64,000 bases of DNA from Pseudoalteromonas rubra (GCF_001482385.1 NZ_CP013611.1:186001-250000), one strand, 5' to 3'; positions 46,521 to 56,618 are shown, numbered from the stretch's first letter. Notes: generated by a model from the letters alone, not told the origin. Numbers and translations: made by a program.

Positions 46521-46550
46521 AAAATAAAAGCCCGACGCGGGATCGGGCTT
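46521..46550 (-). terminator. Terminator of the RND efflux operon
   Basis: 8-bp stem AAGCCCGA / TCGGGCTT (7-nt loop) on the minus strand followed by TTATTTT, 33 bp beyond the permease stop codon. Confidence 0.85.
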
Positions 46551-46582
46551 AGTTGGTTGGGTAGAACTAAGATTATGAACTG

Positions 46583-49500
46583 TTAGCTTTGCTGCAATGT
46601 TTCATTACCAGCCTTTGGTTTTTTCATGCGCTTGATGATGCGTTTGAGATCTTCCAGCGCCACGTATTGACAAGGGATCAGGATCAGTGTGATCACGGTC
46701 GCGAACAATACACCAAATGCCAGCGAGACTGCCATAGGTATCACAATTTGTGCCTGCAGGCTGGTTTCCAGAAGAATAGGGACCAGACCAATAAAGGTAG
46801 TCAGAGAAGTCAATAAGATGGCTCTGAAGCGTTTGCAACCTGCCTCAACAACGGCTTCCTTGATGGTCATGCCTTGCTCTCGCGCCTTGTTGACAAAGTC
46901 GACCATGACCAGTGAGTCATTCACCACAACGCCTGCCACAGCAATAATGCCAAAGAAAGATAAGCTGCTCATAGTCATACCGAGCACCATGTGGCCAAAA
47001 ACGGCACCTACAACACCAAAAGGGATGACAGACATAATCAGGATAGGTTGAGAGTATGAGCGCAGTGGGATCGCCAGCAGCGCAAATATAATCATCAAAG
47101 ACAAGGCAAAGTCGCGAATTTGCTCAGCAACACTGTCCATTTCTTCCTGAATGCGGCCGGCAACACTGCTGCTCACACCAGGGTAGTTTTGTAACAGTGA
47201 AGGTAAGTATTCATCTCTGATCTCTTCCGCGATTTTGAATGGCTCAGCCTGATCTGTGTCAACCGATGCCCAGACATTGATAGTCCGTTTCGCATTTTCG
47301 CGACGGATGCGATTGACCCCCTCGACCAGGTTGATATCGGCAATTTCTCCCAATGGGACTTCTGCACCGCTGGGCGTGATGATCCGGACTGACTGAATGT
47401 CGCTGATGGTATTACGTTGCTCTTGTGGGTAGCGGATCATAACTTTGATCTCTTCACCACGGCGCAGGATCCGTTGTGCTTCAAGGCCGTAGTAACTAAA
47501 GTTGACCTGAGACGCTACGTCAGCGAGCGTGAGGCCCATGCTATAGGCCAGCGGCTTAAGTTCGAGCTGTACTTCTTCTGTGCTTGATTGCATGGAATCA
47601 TTGACATCTCCCACACCGGCAATGGTACGCAGTTTCTCCTTAAGCTTGCCAGCGACTTCTTGTAGTGCTTTTTTGTCTTTGCCTTCGAGGCGGAAGCTAA
47701 TATCACCATCATCCCGGCCACCATTCATAATGCTGTCCTGAATATTCAATGATTTTACACCTGGCAGAGGGGGCATGTTTTCTCGCCAAAGTGCACTCAG
47801 GGCAAAGGTGTCGATAGGGCGCTTATGAGGTTCAACTAAAATGGCCATGATTGATGCTGTGGTTCTGCCGCGCAGATTGACAGACAGGTCTTTAATCATG
47901 TTTTCACCATACTGCGCTTCAATCTGCTTCTCAACATCCAGAATAACCTGTTCCACTTTTTTGGCCGTTGCCAAAGTCGCAGACTCGGACGATGACAGGT
48001 TCATATCTATGGTGATACGAGGAAAGTCATGGGGGATTTTAGGGTTCGCTACAAACTTCACCAGGCCACCTGCGAACATACCGCCGCTGACAATGATGAT
48101 TGACAGGAAAGCGACGATCACTGTGTAACGGTAATGGATACAGCGCTCGATAAAGGGGCGATAAAGATTCTCAATGAAATTCTTAAGTGCACCATCAATG
48201 ATAGCTCTGGCGCGGTGCAATGGGTTTTTAGGGTTATCCGGGCGGTCTTTCATCGCTGCCAAATGCGCTGGCAGGATAAGCTTAGACTCAACCAAAGAAA
48301 ACAGCAGACATAAGATAATCACGCCACCAATGGCTTTGGAGAATGCGGCGGCGGGCCCGGTTGCAAAGGTTTGTGGCAAAAATGCGGCGACCGTGGTTAA
48401 TACCCCAAAGGTTGCGGGAATGGCGACACGCTTGACCCCTCGCACTACGTTATCCAGGCTATGGCCATGTTTTTCAATTTCAGCATGGGCTGATTCGCCA
48501 ACGACAATCGCATCATCGACCACGATGCCCAGCACCAGAATGAAAGCAAATAAAGAGGCGAGGTTAATCGTAACATCCAGCATGCCCATTGGCATGAATA
48601 AGAACGCCCCTAAAAACGACACAGGTAACCCCATCATGACCCAAAAAGCCAGGCGAACGCGTAAAAACAGTGCCAGCATGAGCATAACCAGGATACCGCC
48701 CCACAACATGTTTTCTACCATCATGTTGAGGCGGCCCTCAAGGTAATAGGTGAGATCAATGAAGGGCTCAAGCTCGACTCCCTGAGGCAATTGTGTTGCT
48801 TTGTCAGCCAGGTAAGCTTTCATAACCTGAGCGACTTTGGTGATATCCTGATCTTTTGACGCTCTTACTTCAAATACCAGTGAGTTTCTGCCGTTGTAAC
48901 GAGAGTACAATAGGCCTTCTTCAAAGCCATCTGTGACAGTCGCCACATCTCCTAGTTTGATTTGTGCGCCATCAGCAAGCGTTAACAGCGGCAGTTGCTC
49001 AAATTCATGTCCGCGATAGGCCTGATTTTCGACTCGCATTGATATGTAGCCGTTGTCTGAGCGGATCTGACCTGCCGACATATTGGCAGAGAAGTTTTTA
49101 ACCGCCTCTGAAATGTCTCTGAATGTCAGACCATATTCACGTAGTCTATCTGGGCTAATCTCAATGCTGATCTCATAATTCAGGCCACCATTGAAGCCGA
49201 CCAGGTTGACTCCGGGCAGGGCGAGCATCTCGTCGTGTATTTCATTTCCCAGTTGTTTCAGCTGGTGGAAGTTCATCTCGCCATTGAGAGATAAAAACAT
49301 CACTTCTTGTTCAAACTTATCGCGACGAACTATTGGGCGCTCCATGCCGGCTGGAAAGGTTGATATAGAGTCGACCTGCATTTTTACTTCGTCCAGCACT
49401 TCCTGCGGGTCATACTTTTCTTCAACTTCAATCCAGGTTTGCGAGAAGCCTCGGTTAGAGTAGGTGATCAGGCGTTTGATCCCTTCAAGTCCTTCCATAG

Positions 49501-49726
49501 ACTCTTCAACTTTAATAGTGATCCCTTCTTCAACTTCTTGTGGTGCAGCGCCTGGGTACACGGCCTGAACACTCAACCAGTTGTTCTCAAACTGGGGAAA
49601 CATCTGCTTGCGTATGGTAAAAGCACTGAGCAAGCCGCCCACCAGGATAAAAATCATCAGCAGGTTTGCCGCAACTGGGTTGCGAGCAAACCAGGCTATT
49701 AGGCCTTTTTCACGTGTGCCTTGCAT
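46583..49726 (-). CDS. RND efflux permease (HAE1/AcrB-like)
   Basis: A 1047-residue inner-membrane RND transporter, the usual length. The N-terminus reads WFARNPVAANLLMIFILVGG, the first membrane helix. The proton-relay aspartates are in LVLGIVVDDAIVVGESAHAE (helix 4). Two large periplasmic loops and the second helix bundle (FFGIIAVAGVVVNDSLVMVD, the mirrored relay region) are present. The protein is closest by pattern to AcrB-type proteins without the mammal-drug determinants being readable. It lies 3 bp downstream of its adaptor gene. The outer-membrane channel is not encoded here, so a TolC-like protein elsewhere is implied. Confidence 0.92.
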   Translation of the reverse strand: MQGTREKGLIAWFARNPVAANLLMIFILVGGLLSAFTIRKQMFPQFENNWLSVQAVYPGAAPQEVEEGITIKVEESMEGLEGIKRLITYSNRGFSQTWIEVEEKYDPQEVLDEVKMQVDSISTFPAGMERPIVRRDKFEQEVMFLSLNGEMNFHQLKQLGNEIHDEMLALPGVNLVGFNGGLNYEISIEISPDRLREYGLTFRDISEAVKNFSANMSAGQIRSDNGYISMRVENQAYRGHEFEQLPLLTLADGAQIKLGDVATVTDGFEEGLLYSRYNGRNSLVFEVRASKDQDITKVAQVMKAYLADKATQLPQGVELEPFIDLTYYLEGRLNMMVENMLWGGILVMLMLALFLRVRLAFWVMMGLPVSFLGAFLFMPMGMLDVTINLASLFAFILVLGIVVDDAIVVGESAHAEIEKHGHSLDNVVRGVKRVAIPATFGVLTTVAAFLPQTFATGPAAAFSKAIGGVIILCLLFSLVESKLILPAHLAAMKDRPDNPKNPLHRARAIIDGALKNFIENLYRPFIERCIHYRYTVIVAFLSIIIVSGGMFAGGLVKFVANPKIPHDFPRITIDMNLSSSESATLATAKKVEQVILDVEKQIEAQYGENMIKDLSVNLRGRTTASIMAILVEPHKRPIDTFALSALWRENMPPLPGVKSLNIQDSIMNGGRDDGDISFRLEGKDKKALQEVAGKLKEKLRTIAGVGDVNDSMQSSTEEVQLELKPLAYSMGLTLADVASQVNFSYYGLEAQRILRRGEEIKVMIRYPQEQRNTISDIQSVRIITPSGAEVPLGEIADINLVEGVNRIRRENAKRTINVWASVDTDQAEPFKIAEEIRDEYLPSLLQNYPGVSSSVAGRIQEEMDSVAEQIRDFALSLMIIFALLAIPLRSYSQPILIMSVIPFGVVGAVFGHMVLGMTMSSLSFFGIIAVAGVVVNDSLVMVDFVNKAREQGMTIKEAVVEAGCKRFRAILLTSLTTFIGLVPILLETSLQAQIVIPMAVSLAFGVLFATVITLILIPCQYVALEDLKRIIKRMKKPKAGNETLQQS

Positions 49727-49729
49727 AGA

Positions 49730-50905
49730 TTACTCCTCCTTCAAAGCCAGTTGTGTTTCTGCGGCAATCACTGGCGATGTATCAAGGCGCAATTGCATTC
49801 CTTCCGTTGGGTATTCCAGAGCAGAGGTAATGAGCTGTTGTCCGTCGCTCAGGCCTTCTGTGGCCACCGCATATCCGTCTACTTCGCGAATAATGGTGAC
49901 GGGCTTAAAAGTGAGTTGTTGATTCTGGTCAAGTAACGCCACTTTGCCTTCGCGTATCAAGTGACGAGGGATCCGCACCGCATTACTGACCGATACACCT
50001 TCTATCTGTGCATTCAGGTATGTACCAAAGCGCAGTGGCTGGTTTGGGCTATCGTATGGCGCAGCGACCTGAGCAACCAGATAGGTCATGCGACTTTTGT
50101 TATCGACAACGCCTTCGCTGCGTACAATTGTGCCTTGCCAGGATACGGCTTGCCCCGCAACTTTTGCTGATAATTTCACTGTGGCGTCTATACCATTGTT
50201 TTGTAGGTATCTCAGTTCGTGGTCCGCAACGGGTAAGCGGATTTCTGCAACGGATATTGCGTTCAGAACACCCAAAGTACTGCCAGGGTTAACAACACTG
50301 CCAAGGCTCAATGTACGATTGGTAATAATGGCATCATAGGGCGCCTTGATGTAGGTGCGCTCGAGATTACGTTTTGCTCGTTTGACACTGGCCTGAGCTG
50401 CTTTGAAGCGTGCCAGCTTTTCTGCCAGCTGAGGCTTGCGCAGATACAGCTCTGAGGGAATAGTCGAGTGTGCATTGTCTTTGATTCGTTGCCATTCTGT
50501 TTTGGCTACATGCGCCTGGGCTTGTTCAATCTCCAGTGCAGAGTGCGCCTGAGCCAGGCTGGCTTCGGCTTCAATCAACGCCGCTTCATAGTCATTAGGA
50601 TCAATGCGCGCCAAGGTTTCTCCCTGGTGAACGAATCCGCCTTTGACAAATTTGTCTGACAGTTCGATTAATTGACCACTTACCTGAGCGACCAGTTCAG
50701 TGCTGTACTTAGGGGTGACGAGCCCGTAAGAGTCGACCATCAGTTGCATTGGAGCCATATCAATTGGCTGCACTTCAACCAGCGGATGAATGACTTTTTC
50801 AGGTTTTTCTTCGGGCGGTTGCTTCATTGCAGATAATGCAAAAGCGGTGGCCAGGCCACCGAGTAGCACCGCAACGGGTAATAGGATCTGTTTTTTACTA
50901 GCCAC
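49730..50905 (-). CDS. RND efflux periplasmic adaptor (membrane-fusion protein)
   Basis: A 391-residue protein with an N-terminal anchor helix (QILLPVAVLLGGLATAFALS). The barrel-sandwich-hybrid halves are visible as VSGQLIELSDKFVKGGFVHQ then GETLARIDPNDYEAALIEAE and, after the coiled-coil arm (about residues 110-170, AEASLAQAHSALEIEQAQAH), TYIKAPYDAIITNRTLSLGS. A beta-barrel and membrane-proximal domain follow. It bridges the RND permease to an outer-membrane channel. GTG start at 50905 with GGAAGGA seven bases upstream. First gene of the two-gene operon. Confidence 0.92.
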   Translation of the reverse strand: MASKKQILLPVAVLLGGLATAFALSAMKQPPEEKPEKVIHPLVEVQPIDMAPMQLMVDSYGLVTPKYSTELVAQVSGQLIELSDKFVKGGFVHQGETLARIDPNDYEAALIEAEASLAQAHSALEIEQAQAHVAKTEWQRIKDNAHSTIPSELYLRKPQLAEKLARFKAAQASVKRAKRNLERTYIKAPYDAIITNRTLSLGSVVNPGSTLGVLNAISVAEIRLPVADHELRYLQNNGIDATVKLSAKVAGQAVSWQGTIVRSEGVVDNKSRMTYLVAQVAAPYDSPNQPLRFGTYLNAQIEGVSVSNAVRIPRHLIREGKVALLDQNQQLTFKPVTIIREVDGYAVATEGLSDGQQLITSALEYPTEGMQLRLDTSPVIAAETQLALKEE

Positions 50906-51114
50906 GAGTTATTCCTTCCATCAATAACGGTTGAATCGATTTCTCTAACCTGGTTAAGGATACGCGAACAGATGTGTCTAGGTGTTTTAATCATTTCAAA
51001 TAATGTAACAAGGCATTGCAATCATGTCTGATTGCTTACCTATTGGTTGTGTGCTTGATGTTTTCATCATTGGATTGGCGTATAATCGCTGGCTTTATTC
51101 GTTAAATTCAAATT

Positions 51115-51375
51115 ATGAAGGGTCTGATGGAGTGTCGTTTGGGTTGTGGTGCATGTTGCATAGCACCAAGTATCAGTTCGCCAATTCCGGGTATGCCAGA
51201 GGGCAAACCCGCGGGAGAGCGGTGTGTACAACTGGATGATGATAATCTGTGTAAGTTGTTTGGCGATCCCCGTCGACCTAAAGTATGCGGAGACTTCGTG
51301 CCTTGTGAAGATGTATGCGGGACTGATAATGCGCATGCTATGTGGCTGATCACTGAGCTTGAGCAGTGCACTTAG
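51115..51375 (+). CDS. YkgJ-family cysteine-cluster protein
   Basis: An 86-residue cytosolic protein with eight or more cysteines: MECRLGCGACCIAPSISSPI, ERCVQLDDDNLCKLFGDPRR, VCGDFVPCEDVCG. This is the CxxxCxxCC and later Cys pattern of YkgJ/UPF0153 proteins, thought to bind zinc or an Fe-S cluster. Function unknown. ATG 51115 gives the full frame, but ATG 51127 (MECRLGCG) has AAGGGT just upstream and starts closer to the first cysteine. Divergent from the RND operon. Confidence 0.85.
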   Translation: MKGLMECRLGCGACCIAPSISSPIPGMPEGKPAGERCVQLDDDNLCKLFGDPRRPKVCGDFVPCEDVCGTDNAHAMWLITELEQCT

Positions 51376-51510
51376 AGCCATCATAAACAACAGAGAGTCA
51401 ATTTGGGGAATAACCCAAACCGACCTTGAAATGTTTTAACATTGCTATTCAGCGCCCCCAACAACAAGTTGCCTCTTACAATCACTGAGATATGACCCCT
51501 CGAGAGTGGC

Positions 51511-52326
51511 TTAAGTGTGTGATGTTATCTTGGCTGGCAAGCCGTTTAATTTTTCTTCTTCTCGTAAGGTTAATACTTCAAATCCTGTTGGGGTTACCAA
51601 GAGCGTGTGTTCCGCTTGAGCTGATAAGGCGCGATCTCTTGTCACCACAGTCCAGCCATCTTTGAGCGTCTTAACCCTGTGGCTACCCTGATTTAGCATA
51701 GGTTCAATGGTGAAAGTCATGCCGGGTATGAGCTTTAGTCCGGTACCGGGGCGCCCAAAATGCAACACTTCAGGTGCTTCGTGCATTTCCGTGCCAATTC
51801 CATGCCCGCAATACTCCCTGACGACACTCAACCCTTTAAGTTGTGCAAATGTGCCAATCGCATGGCCGATATCGCCCAGTGTTGCCCCGGGCTTTACCTG
51901 AGTGATGCCACGCCATAGCGCTTTGACAGTATTGTCTACCAGCGCCTGAGCTGTGTCACTGGCATTTGGCATCACGTACATTTTACTGGAATCAGCAATG
52001 TAACCATGATGTTTAAGGGTGATATCGATATTCAGAATGTCTCTGTCATCAATGACGTGTTTGGCATTTGGCATGCCGTGACAGACGACTTCATTAACTG
52101 ACGTGTTAATTGAGTAGGGGTATCCATACTGACCTTTACTTGCGGGAATAGCACCAAGCACATCTACAATATAATGCTCAACGAATTCATCCAGTTGTAG
52201 AGTTGTGACGCCCGGTTTTACTTGCTCGTCCAGGGCTTTAAATACTTGGGCTAACATGGCCCCAGACTCCCGCATAAGCGAGATAGCTGCATTATTTTTG
52301 ATCGTGACCTGAGTCAATGGTGTCAT
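51511..52326 (-). CDS. map: Map, type I methionine aminopeptidase
   Basis: A 271-residue metallopeptidase that removes the initiator methionine. The metal ligands are visible: Asp in LNIDITLKHHGYIADSSKMY, His in CGHGIGTEMHEAPEVLHFGR, Glu in MTFTIEPMLNQGSH and Glu in AEHTLLVTP. The substrate-binding VCHGMPN is present. It is preceded by, and overlaps by 35 bp, a ParD-like gene, so it is probably a second Map rather than the ribosomal-protein-linked housekeeping copy. ATG 52326 sits directly against AAGGA, an unusually short spacing; TTG 52317 may be the true start. Confidence 0.93.
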   Translation of the reverse strand: MTPLTQVTIKNNAAISLMRESGAMLAQVFKALDEQVKPGVTTLQLDEFVEHYIVDVLGAIPASKGQYGYPYSINTSVNEVVCHGMPNAKHVIDDRDILNIDITLKHHGYIADSSKMYVMPNASDTAQALVDNTVKALWRGITQVKPGATLGDIGHAIGTFAQLKGLSVVREYCGHGIGTEMHEAPEVLHFGRPGTGLKLIPGMTFTIEPMLNQGSHRVKTLKDGWTVVTRDRALSAQAEHTLLVTPTGFEVLTLREEEKLNGLPAKITSHT

Positions 52327-52504
52327 TCCTTGTGTGATTAAGTTGTTGTCTGATTATTTGGGCAAAGGTCATATCTGGGTTCAGTTCCGCCAGTCGGCCC
52401 ATTTTGATCCAAAACTCTGCCTGAGCATTGATAGAGCGCGACATAACATGACTGGCCTGTCGTAGCTCTTCGTGTACTTCGTCTGAAATTTTAACGATAC
52501 CCAT
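52292..52504 (-). CDS. ParD-like antitoxin-type protein upstream of map
   Basis: I take ATG 52504 (MGIVKISDEVHEELRQASHV); the longer frame to 52564 reads Tyr/Ile-rich low-complexity sequence. The 70-residue protein looks like the ParD-like family: a ribbon-helix-helix start (IVKISDEVHEELRQASHVMS), then SINAQAEFWIKMGRLAELNP. ParD-like proteins are known upstream of map genes in many proteobacteria; there is no ParE toxin. Its stop codon lies inside map, giving a 35-bp overlap in different frames. A regulatory or antitoxin-like role is possible but unproven. Confidence 0.8.
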   Translation of the reverse strand: MGIVKISDEVHEELRQASHVMSRSINAQAEFWIKMGRLAELNPDMTFAQIIRQQLNHTRNDTIDSGHDQK

Positions 52505-52756
52505 ATATTCATACCATATATAAATTGTATATGTATCATATATTGATTTGACGTTAGACTGCAATGGTTTTTAGTTTTGTCTTTAAAATATTCACCGGGG
52601 AAACATGCTGTTTTACATACATTTAATCCCTTATATGGCAATAATAAGCGTGGTTGCATTGGTTTCTGGTTAATGTTGGGTTAATATTGCGCGATTTTTG
52701 AATCTCAGTACAAAAATTATCCTTAATTTATAAATTAACTGAATTGAGAGGAATGC

Positions 52757-55700
52757 GTGCAAGTAAAGCAATCTATTAAAAGGTCGGTTATTACGGCGCT
52801 ACTCGGCTCGGCGCTGGTTACCGGGTGCGGCGGAAGCTCTTCATCTGAATCACCAGGCTCTGAGGGAGGCAGCCAGAATACAAATAATAATGCGCCGGTG
52901 CTTAGTGTAAGTGGTGAGCAGTCAATTCTGGAGCAACAGGCGTTCACGCTGAATGCTGCAGCAACAGATTCAGATGGCTCTGTGGTCAGTCTTGACTGGT
53001 TGTATGAGTCTGATCTGATCACAACAGTGAGCAAGCACCAAGATGGCAGTGCGACTTTTACCTCTGAAGATATAATGGCGGATCACCAGGTTGTTTTTAC
53101 AGCTGTGGCGACCGATGATAAAGGCGCGACCACTAAACAAGCATATCCGGTAACGATAAAACGCCGGGTGGCCAGCGTTACGCTTAATGGCATAGTAACG
53201 GATGAGCCGATTGCCAATGCATCGGTCAGTATCGAAGTTGCAGGTCAGACTAAAGAAGTCGCCGCAGATGCTCAGGGAACCTATTCTGCGCAAGTTACCG
53301 TTGATGAAAGCGAAGCCGATGCGTTAGTGAGAATTGTTGCATTAGGGGGAGCAGATCAAACTGAGGTTAAGTTTGTCTCTCAGCTGAATTCAGTCAGCAA
53401 ACTGTTGGTGCAGGCTGGTGAAGATAAGATACTGAGCAAAGATGAAAACTTTTCAGTTAATGTCACCAATGTCACTACCGCAGAATATGCGCTACTAACT
53501 CGTGGCGATAATACACTAAGCAGTGATGACGGATTGTCTGAAGCGTTGTTAAATGTAGATGCCGATGAAAAACTTCAACTGGCGGCGCTGATTAAGATTG
53601 TTGTTGATAATGATGAGTATACCTTGCCAGAGGGGGTTAACTCTACACTCGAACTGGTAGCGGATAAAGAGTCCGCAGCGCAGTTTGAGAAAGAGGTAGA
53701 AAGTAAAGATCCAACTTTGATAGATCAAACCCGCAAAGAGATCATCGAAGATGATGAACTGGTTTCTGGTAAAGCTGGGTCAATGGCCGGTGATTATATT
53801 ATTCACTCGCCTGCCTACAGGGTGAATCCGGTATACCACCTTCAGCTAGACGAAGCTGGCACTGGGTCGGTTGCTGCTATGAATCAGGTGTCTGTTAAAG
53901 AGTGGACGCAGAATGAGGGGGTGGTGCAGGTGCTACTGACTGAGCCCCTTGTTTTAGAACGCTTCCAGCGTACTCGTTCCGACGAGTTCGGCGGCTGGGT
54001 CGTGGATGAGTCTGGCCAATACGTTCATGATGACGTTGAGCTGAAAACGACTCAGCTGACGTTGCACCTGCTGGCTGATAACGCTGTTTTTTATACTGTG
54101 GAACTAGACAGCCATGCTCAGGAGTTTGTCAATGGTGAGCTTAACCTGGGTGCGGAGTTAGACAACAGGCGCATTATCAACTTGCAGGGCAAAACCAAGA
54201 CGCTGCAGGTAAACACAGAAGAGCTGACTGGCAAAACCTGGTATCTGGATTTGGACAATTTTAGTAATAAAGCTGTTTACCGTCCTAGTGTAGTCACGGA
54301 ACTGGTGTTTAATCAGGATGGCAGCGTAACTCAGTTGTCAGAAGCCGATACCCAATATACCAGCTGGACTGTGCAGGATACGCTTTTAACCCTGAACTAT
54401 AAACACGATGAAGTAGAGGCCTCAAAAGCGCTCTGGGTAACTAAGTCTTTATCTGCCGGATATCAGGTCGTGGTGCTGGATAACCAATCGGTCACTGATT
54501 TTAATGACGGTCAGGCAAATTCAGTCTGGGGTTGGCTGATCCCCGAACAAAATACACCGCAAGTCTCCTCAGACAGCATGGTAGGGCGCTGGACCGGGTT
54601 TATTGGATACAGCGATAATTTTCATGACATGGTTGTCCGTCCGGGTCTGGATGTATGGATCGGCCTGAACGACAACAGACATGACGGTCGTGTAGAAGAT
54701 GGTATTTTTTACCGTGAACCATATAGGGTCAATGAAGGGCGTAAAGAGCCTGTTTGTGTTAACAGCGAAGGCCCATGTCAGGCACCTTATCAGTTTAAGT
54801 ATGAGTTTATCGCTCAGGCAGGGAACAATTACTTTGTGAAGCGAAGTTTTATTAATAATCCGGGCAGTGCTTACGAAGATGATACTCAGCAATCTTTAAT
54901 TCAGTATCAATATAGCCCTGAATATGATTACAGCGGGTTTTCTGAGTCTGCGATAAGTGGTTCAGTCACCTTTTACAGCGTATCTGACATGGGGCTGCCA
55001 ACCGAGGTTTCAATTGAAGAGCGCGATGGCGCATTCATACTTAAAACGCTGCATGGCGAGTATGTTGTTAATTTTGTCGATGGCAAGTTGAGTTACGAGC
55101 TAAACGGCAAAACAATGTATGTTGAAATTGTTGAGAATCTGGAAATTGGTCTGACGGTATGCATCTATGATGCCGCACTGGGTTGTCAGGAAAACAATAA
55201 AGTGAACTGGTACTTTACGCCACAAGCCAGACCATCATATAGCTTCTACCTGACCGATCCAGAGCGTTTTAGTTCACGCCTGATTGGGTTTGAGTATATT
55301 CAGGGTGGCGATGTACAGTTGAGGTTGTCAAATGAAGACCTGGTAGCGGTTAACCTGAGCACCGTTGATGGTACTTTGGTAGCAACACCCAAAGACAGGG
55401 TTGTGAGCCATACTTATGTGACTGCGGACCAGGTTACAGTGGAGAGAGTGTATAACCGTGTTACCTTCGCCGAGCTGGGCGGTCGGGCAAATGTGGTGAT
55501 TCATTACGATGAATACCATGACGAACAGCTGGTACGCGAGTACTTTTATGATTACACGCTGAAAAAAGTTCATACCAGTGACTCGGTGCCGATTGAGGAG
55601 TCTTCCGTTACCGGAGATTGGCTAATGAGCGAAGCTCGCGGTAAATCTGGCAAGTTTGATGCGGCGCGCTATCAGTTTGCGCCTGATGGTACGGGTGTCA

Positions 55701-56599
55701 AATCAATCTTGTCTGATTCAACCAACATGACGTTCAACTGGGCGCTGAATGAAGACGGTAACCTAATCATTGAAGGGGACGCTGGTTATCGCGAGCGCTT
55801 GACGCTGACTAAAACACTCAATGTTGGGTATCAGTACCTCTTGGAGACTAGTACAGATTTTACTGTGCGATTAGGAGAAACCGTGGGCTTCATGGTCAAA
55901 CAGCAACAGGTTGAGATGAGTCAGGATGAATACATAGGTCGCTGGTTATACCGAGAGGGCCAGGATGTCGAAGGCTATTCACTGGGCATGGAAATTTATG
56001 AAGACATGACCGTCCGTTTTGGTACCTTCACAAGCTCCACACAGGGGCGTTATGTTGATGGGCAGTTTGTACGAACTGCATATCAGGATACTGAAACAGG
56101 CACATATTATCGGTACTGCCCACCGGAGCAAACCAACTGTGTTTTGCAAAGAGAAATGCGCTACACGCCATTAGCGCAAGATGGTGACGTTGTTTATCTC
56201 TTGCGAGACTATCTGACCAATAACGAAGGACAGATTCAGTATCACAGTGCAACTATCTTTGCTAAAGAAAAGCAGGCAGCTATGGCCATCAATGAGTTTA
56301 CAGATTATCTCGCTGAATTCTGGCTAAGAGATGAAGCCAATCGGATCTGGCATTCAAGTGAGACGACTCTGCCTGGTGGTGAGCAGACATTTGAATTGCG
56401 GTTGGACTGGCAGGAGGCTATTCCATTTAAACTGCAAAATGGCAAGATAGCCATCACTATGCCTGACGGTATTGATTATCTGATTGAGATAGTACCGGGT
56501 AGTAACACAAAAGAGGGGATCACCTTTTGTCAGTATCCGACAGGAAGCGAGTGTACGGCAGATAAGCATATTAAAATGTTTTATGTTCATACCCACTAA
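52757..56599 (+). CDS. Very large duplicated lipoprotein (1280 residues)
   Basis: GTG start at 52757 behind GAGAGGA. The signal peptide ITALLGSALVTGCGGSSSSE has lipobox LVTGC. A PKD-like domain (about 45-135) is followed by a carboxypeptidase-regulatory-like domain (NGIVTDEPIANASVSIEVAG). Residues about 342-829 and 830-1280 appear to be two copies of one unit: compare GKTWYLDLDNF (489) with GDWLMSEARG (951), MVGRWTGFIGYS (608) with YIGRWLYREGQD (1059), and EIVENLEIGLTVCIYDAALG with EIVPGSNTKEGITFCQYPTG; the last two blocks are 221 residues in both copies. I do not recognise the unit. Probably a surface or periplasmic protein. Confidence 0.78.
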   Translation: MQVKQSIKRSVITALLGSALVTGCGGSSSSESPGSEGGSQNTNNNAPVLSVSGEQSILEQQAFTLNAAATDSDGSVVSLDWLYESDLITTVSKHQDGSATFTSEDIMADHQVVFTAVATDDKGATTKQAYPVTIKRRVASVTLNGIVTDEPIANASVSIEVAGQTKEVAADAQGTYSAQVTVDESEADALVRIVALGGADQTEVKFVSQLNSVSKLLVQAGEDKILSKDENFSVNVTNVTTAEYALLTRGDNTLSSDDGLSEALLNVDADEKLQLAALIKIVVDNDEYTLPEGVNSTLELVADKESAAQFEKEVESKDPTLIDQTRKEIIEDDELVSGKAGSMAGDYIIHSPAYRVNPVYHLQLDEAGTGSVAAMNQVSVKEWTQNEGVVQVLLTEPLVLERFQRTRSDEFGGWVVDESGQYVHDDVELKTTQLTLHLLADNAVFYTVELDSHAQEFVNGELNLGAELDNRRIINLQGKTKTLQVNTEELTGKTWYLDLDNFSNKAVYRPSVVTELVFNQDGSVTQLSEADTQYTSWTVQDTLLTLNYKHDEVEASKALWVTKSLSAGYQVVVLDNQSVTDFNDGQANSVWGWLIPEQNTPQVSSDSMVGRWTGFIGYSDNFHDMVVRPGLDVWIGLNDNRHDGRVEDGIFYREPYRVNEGRKEPVCVNSEGPCQAPYQFKYEFIAQAGNNYFVKRSFINNPGSAYEDDTQQSLIQYQYSPEYDYSGFSESAISGSVTFYSVSDMGLPTEVSIEERDGAFILKTLHGEYVVNFVDGKLSYELNGKTMYVEIVENLEIGLTVCIYDAALGCQENNKVNWYFTPQARPSYSFYLTDPERFSSRLIGFEYIQGGDVQLRLSNEDLVAVNLSTVDGTLVATPKDRVVSHTYVTADQVTVERVYNRVTFAELGGRANVVIHYDEYHDEQLVREYFYDYTLKKVHTSDSVPIEESSVTGDWLMSEARGKSGKFDAARYQFAPDGTGVKSILSDSTNMTFNWALNEDGNLIIEGDAGYRERLTLTKTLNVGYQYLLETSTDFTVRLGETVGFMVKQQQVEMSQDEYIGRWLYREGQDVEGYSLGMEIYEDMTVRFGTFTSSTQGRYVDGQFVRTAYQDTETGTYYRYCPPEQTNCVLQREMRYTPLAQDGDVVYLLRDYLTNNEGQIQYHSATIFAKEKQAAMAINEFTDYLAEFWLRDEANRIWHSSETTLPGGEQTFELRLDWQEAIPFKLQNGKIAITMPDGIDYLIEIVPGSNTKEGITFCQYPTGSECTADKHIKMFYVHTH

Positions 56600-56618
56600 C
56601 GCACTTTAAAAGAGTAAC

